A program made the translations under genes and the position numbers. A stretch of DNA of 64,000 nt from Pseudomonas arsenicoxydans (lineage in GTDB: Bacteria; Pseudomonadota; Gammaproteobacteria; Pseudomonadales; Pseudomonadaceae): assembly GCF_900103875.1 (NCBI RefSeq), contig NZ_LT629705.1:1254501-1318500 (forward strand). Direction: 5' to 3'. Of the stretch, positions 62,948-64,000 are shown piece after piece (position 1 is the stretch's first letter; each line of letters opens with the position of its first letter). The notes beneath the pieces were generated by a model. That model was not told the DNA's origin. It searched no databases and worked only from the letters and a program-made list of their open reading frames with translations.

Positions 62948-64000
62948 TTAACGGCTGGCGAGCAGCGCCTGACCGCGTGCCACTGCCTTCTTGACCTGCG
63001 CCGGCGCAGTGCCGCCGATATGGTCACGGGCATTGACCGAGCCTTCCAGTGTCAGCACGGCAAACACGTCCTGATCGATCTGGTCGCTGAACTTGCGCAG
63101 CTCTTCCAGGCTCATTTCCGCCAGGTCTTTACCGCTTTCCACGCCGTACTTCACGGCATGGCCAACGATTTCGTGGCAGTCACGGAACGGCAGGCCACGA
63201 CGCACCAGATAATCGGCCAGGTCGGTGGCGGTGGAGAAACCGCGCAACGCCGCTTCGCGCATCATCGCGTGCTTGGGCTTGATCGCCGGGATCATGTCGG
63301 CAAAGGCGCGCAGCGAGTCGCGCAAGGTGTCGGCGGCGTCGAACAGTGGTTCCTTGTCTTCCTGGTTGTCCTTGTTGTAGGCCAGTGGCTGGCCTTTCAT
63401 CAAGGTCAGCAGGCCCATCAAGGCACCGAACACACGGCCGGTCTTGCCGCGAACCAGTTCTGGCACGTCCGGGTTTTTCTTTTGCGGCATGATCGAGCTA
63501 CCGGTGCAGAAACGGTCCGGCAGATCGATGAACTGGAATTGCGCGCTGGTCCACAGCACCAGCTCTTCGGAGAAGCGCGACAGGTGCATCATCGCGATGC
63601 TCGCAGCCGAGCAGAACTCGATGGCGAAGTCGCGATCGGACACGTTGTCCAGCGAGTTGCCGCCGACCGCGTCGAAGCCTAAAAGCTGAGCGGTATATTC
63701 ACGGTCGATCGGGTAGGTGGTGCCGGCCAATGCAGCACTGCCCAGTGGCATGCGGTTGGTGCGCTTGCGGCAGTCGACCAGGCGTTCATAGTCGCGGCTG
63801 AGCATTTCGAACCACGCCAGCATGTGGTGCCCGAAGGTCACCGGCTGTGCGGTTTGCAGGTGAGTGAAGCCCGGCATGATGCTGCCTGCTTCACGCTCGG
63901 CCTGCTCCAGCAAGCCTTTTTGCAGACGGGTGATTTCGCTCAGGATCAGGTCGATCTCGTCACGCAGCCACAGGCGGATGTCGGTGGCCACCTGGTCGTT
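62948..64000 (-). CDS. argH: Argininosuccinate lyase (partial, C-terminal part)
   Basis: The last 351 codons or so; the gene runs off the right edge. The fumarase/aspartase-superfamily signature [20 protein letters not shown] is present with the catalytic serine, as are [20 protein letters not shown] and SDRDFAIEF. It cleaves argininosuccinate into arginine and fumarate. It occupies the same relative place as in P. aeruginosa. Confidence 0.97.
   Translation of the reverse strand, partial: NDQVATDIRLWLRDEIDLILSEITRLQKGLLEQAEREAGSIMPGFTHLQTAQPVTFGHHMLAWFEMLSRDYERLVDCRKRTNRMPLGSAALAGTTYPIDREYTAQLLGFDAVGGNSLDNVSDRDFAIEFCSAASIAMMHLSRFSEELVLWTSAQFQFIDLPDRFCTGSSIMPQKKNPDVPELVRGKTGRVFGALMGLLTLMKGQPLAYNKDNQEDKEPLFDAADTLRDSLRAFADMIPAIKPKHAMMREAALRGFSTATDLADYLVRRGLPFRDCHEIVGHAVKYGVESGKDLAEMSLEELRKFSDQIDQDVFAVLTLEGSVNARDHIGGTAPAQVKKAVARGQALLASR

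Overview
The window is about 64 kb of GC-rich chromosome from a Pseudomonas, most likely the P. fluorescens group. Evidence: the gene order rpmB-rpmG, kauB, dadR/dadA-ridA-dadX-pauR, cycB, xpt, rep, MATE pump, comM-like, ubiK, glnK-amtB, sutA, xerC, dapF-lysA-lptM, cyaY, rnk, cyaA, argH follows the P. aeruginosa PA5317-PA5263 backbone as I remember it. It also carries many REPIN elements (inverted pairs of GTGGGAGCGAGCCTGCTCGCGA-like or GTGGGAGCGGGCTTGCCCGCGA-like arms), typical of fluorescens-group genomes. Both ends cut genes: a dipeptide-transporter binding protein on the left and argH on the right.

Region by region. 1-3.4 kb: binding protein (partial), rpmBG with a clear sigma70 promoter and a structured leader, a cupin protein, and kauB. 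3.4-9.7 kb: MFS transporter, phospholipase-D-type lipoprotein, MocR-type regulator, DUF1127 protein, and a gamma-glutamylpolyamine oxidoreductase-like protein. 9.7-14.3 kb: a cysteine-cluster protein and the D/L-alanine catabolic block (dadR divergent from dadA-ridA-dadX), then the polyamine regulator pauR. Here DadA makes an imino acid, RidA hydrolyses it, and DadX supplies D-alanine. 14.3-24.2 kb: cytochrome c5, acyl-CoA hydrolase/transferase, xpt, rep, a GGDEF/EAL protein, a MATE pump and a LysR regulator.

24.2-44.7 kb is accessory. It sits where P. aeruginosa carries other genes, between the LysR gene and the comM-like gene. It holds a chemoreceptor behind a textbook sigma28 (FliA) promoter, then an 11-gene, 16.4-kb minus-strand operon (26456-42894) and a divergent DUF4432 epimerase-like gene. 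The operon is the most notable system here. It starts with SrfA/SrfB/SrfC-type proteins: a membrane-anchored protein, an actin/Hsp70-fold ATPase and a P-loop GTPase. It continues with a bitopic adaptor, a periplasmic VWA protein resembling the extracytoplasmic part of the T6SS kinase PpkA, a TagT/TagS-like ABC transporter, and a TagR-like FGE-fold protein whose expected catalytic cysteine is missing. It ends with two coiled-coil lipoproteins and a proline-rich VWA protein whose N-terminal domain resembles that of the SrfA-like protein. No secretion apparatus, kinase or phosphatase is present. I infer an envelope-spanning sensing or remodelling machine that shares its periplasmic module with the T6SS threonine-phosphorylation pathway.

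44.8-48.8 kb: comM-like gene, then two small cassettes (a GNAT-like gene with a small ORF; a BRO-N gene with a leader able to hide its Shine-Dalgarno), separated and bounded by three copies of a degenerate 58-bp element, then ubiK. 48.8-64 kb is core: glnK-amtB with a sigma54 promoter and two NtrC-type sites, a YjbQ-family gene, sutA, the HAD-xerC-DUF484-dapF-lysA-lptM minus-strand block, cyaY, a DUF1289 gene, rnk, cyaA, two small conserved genes, a GST and argH.
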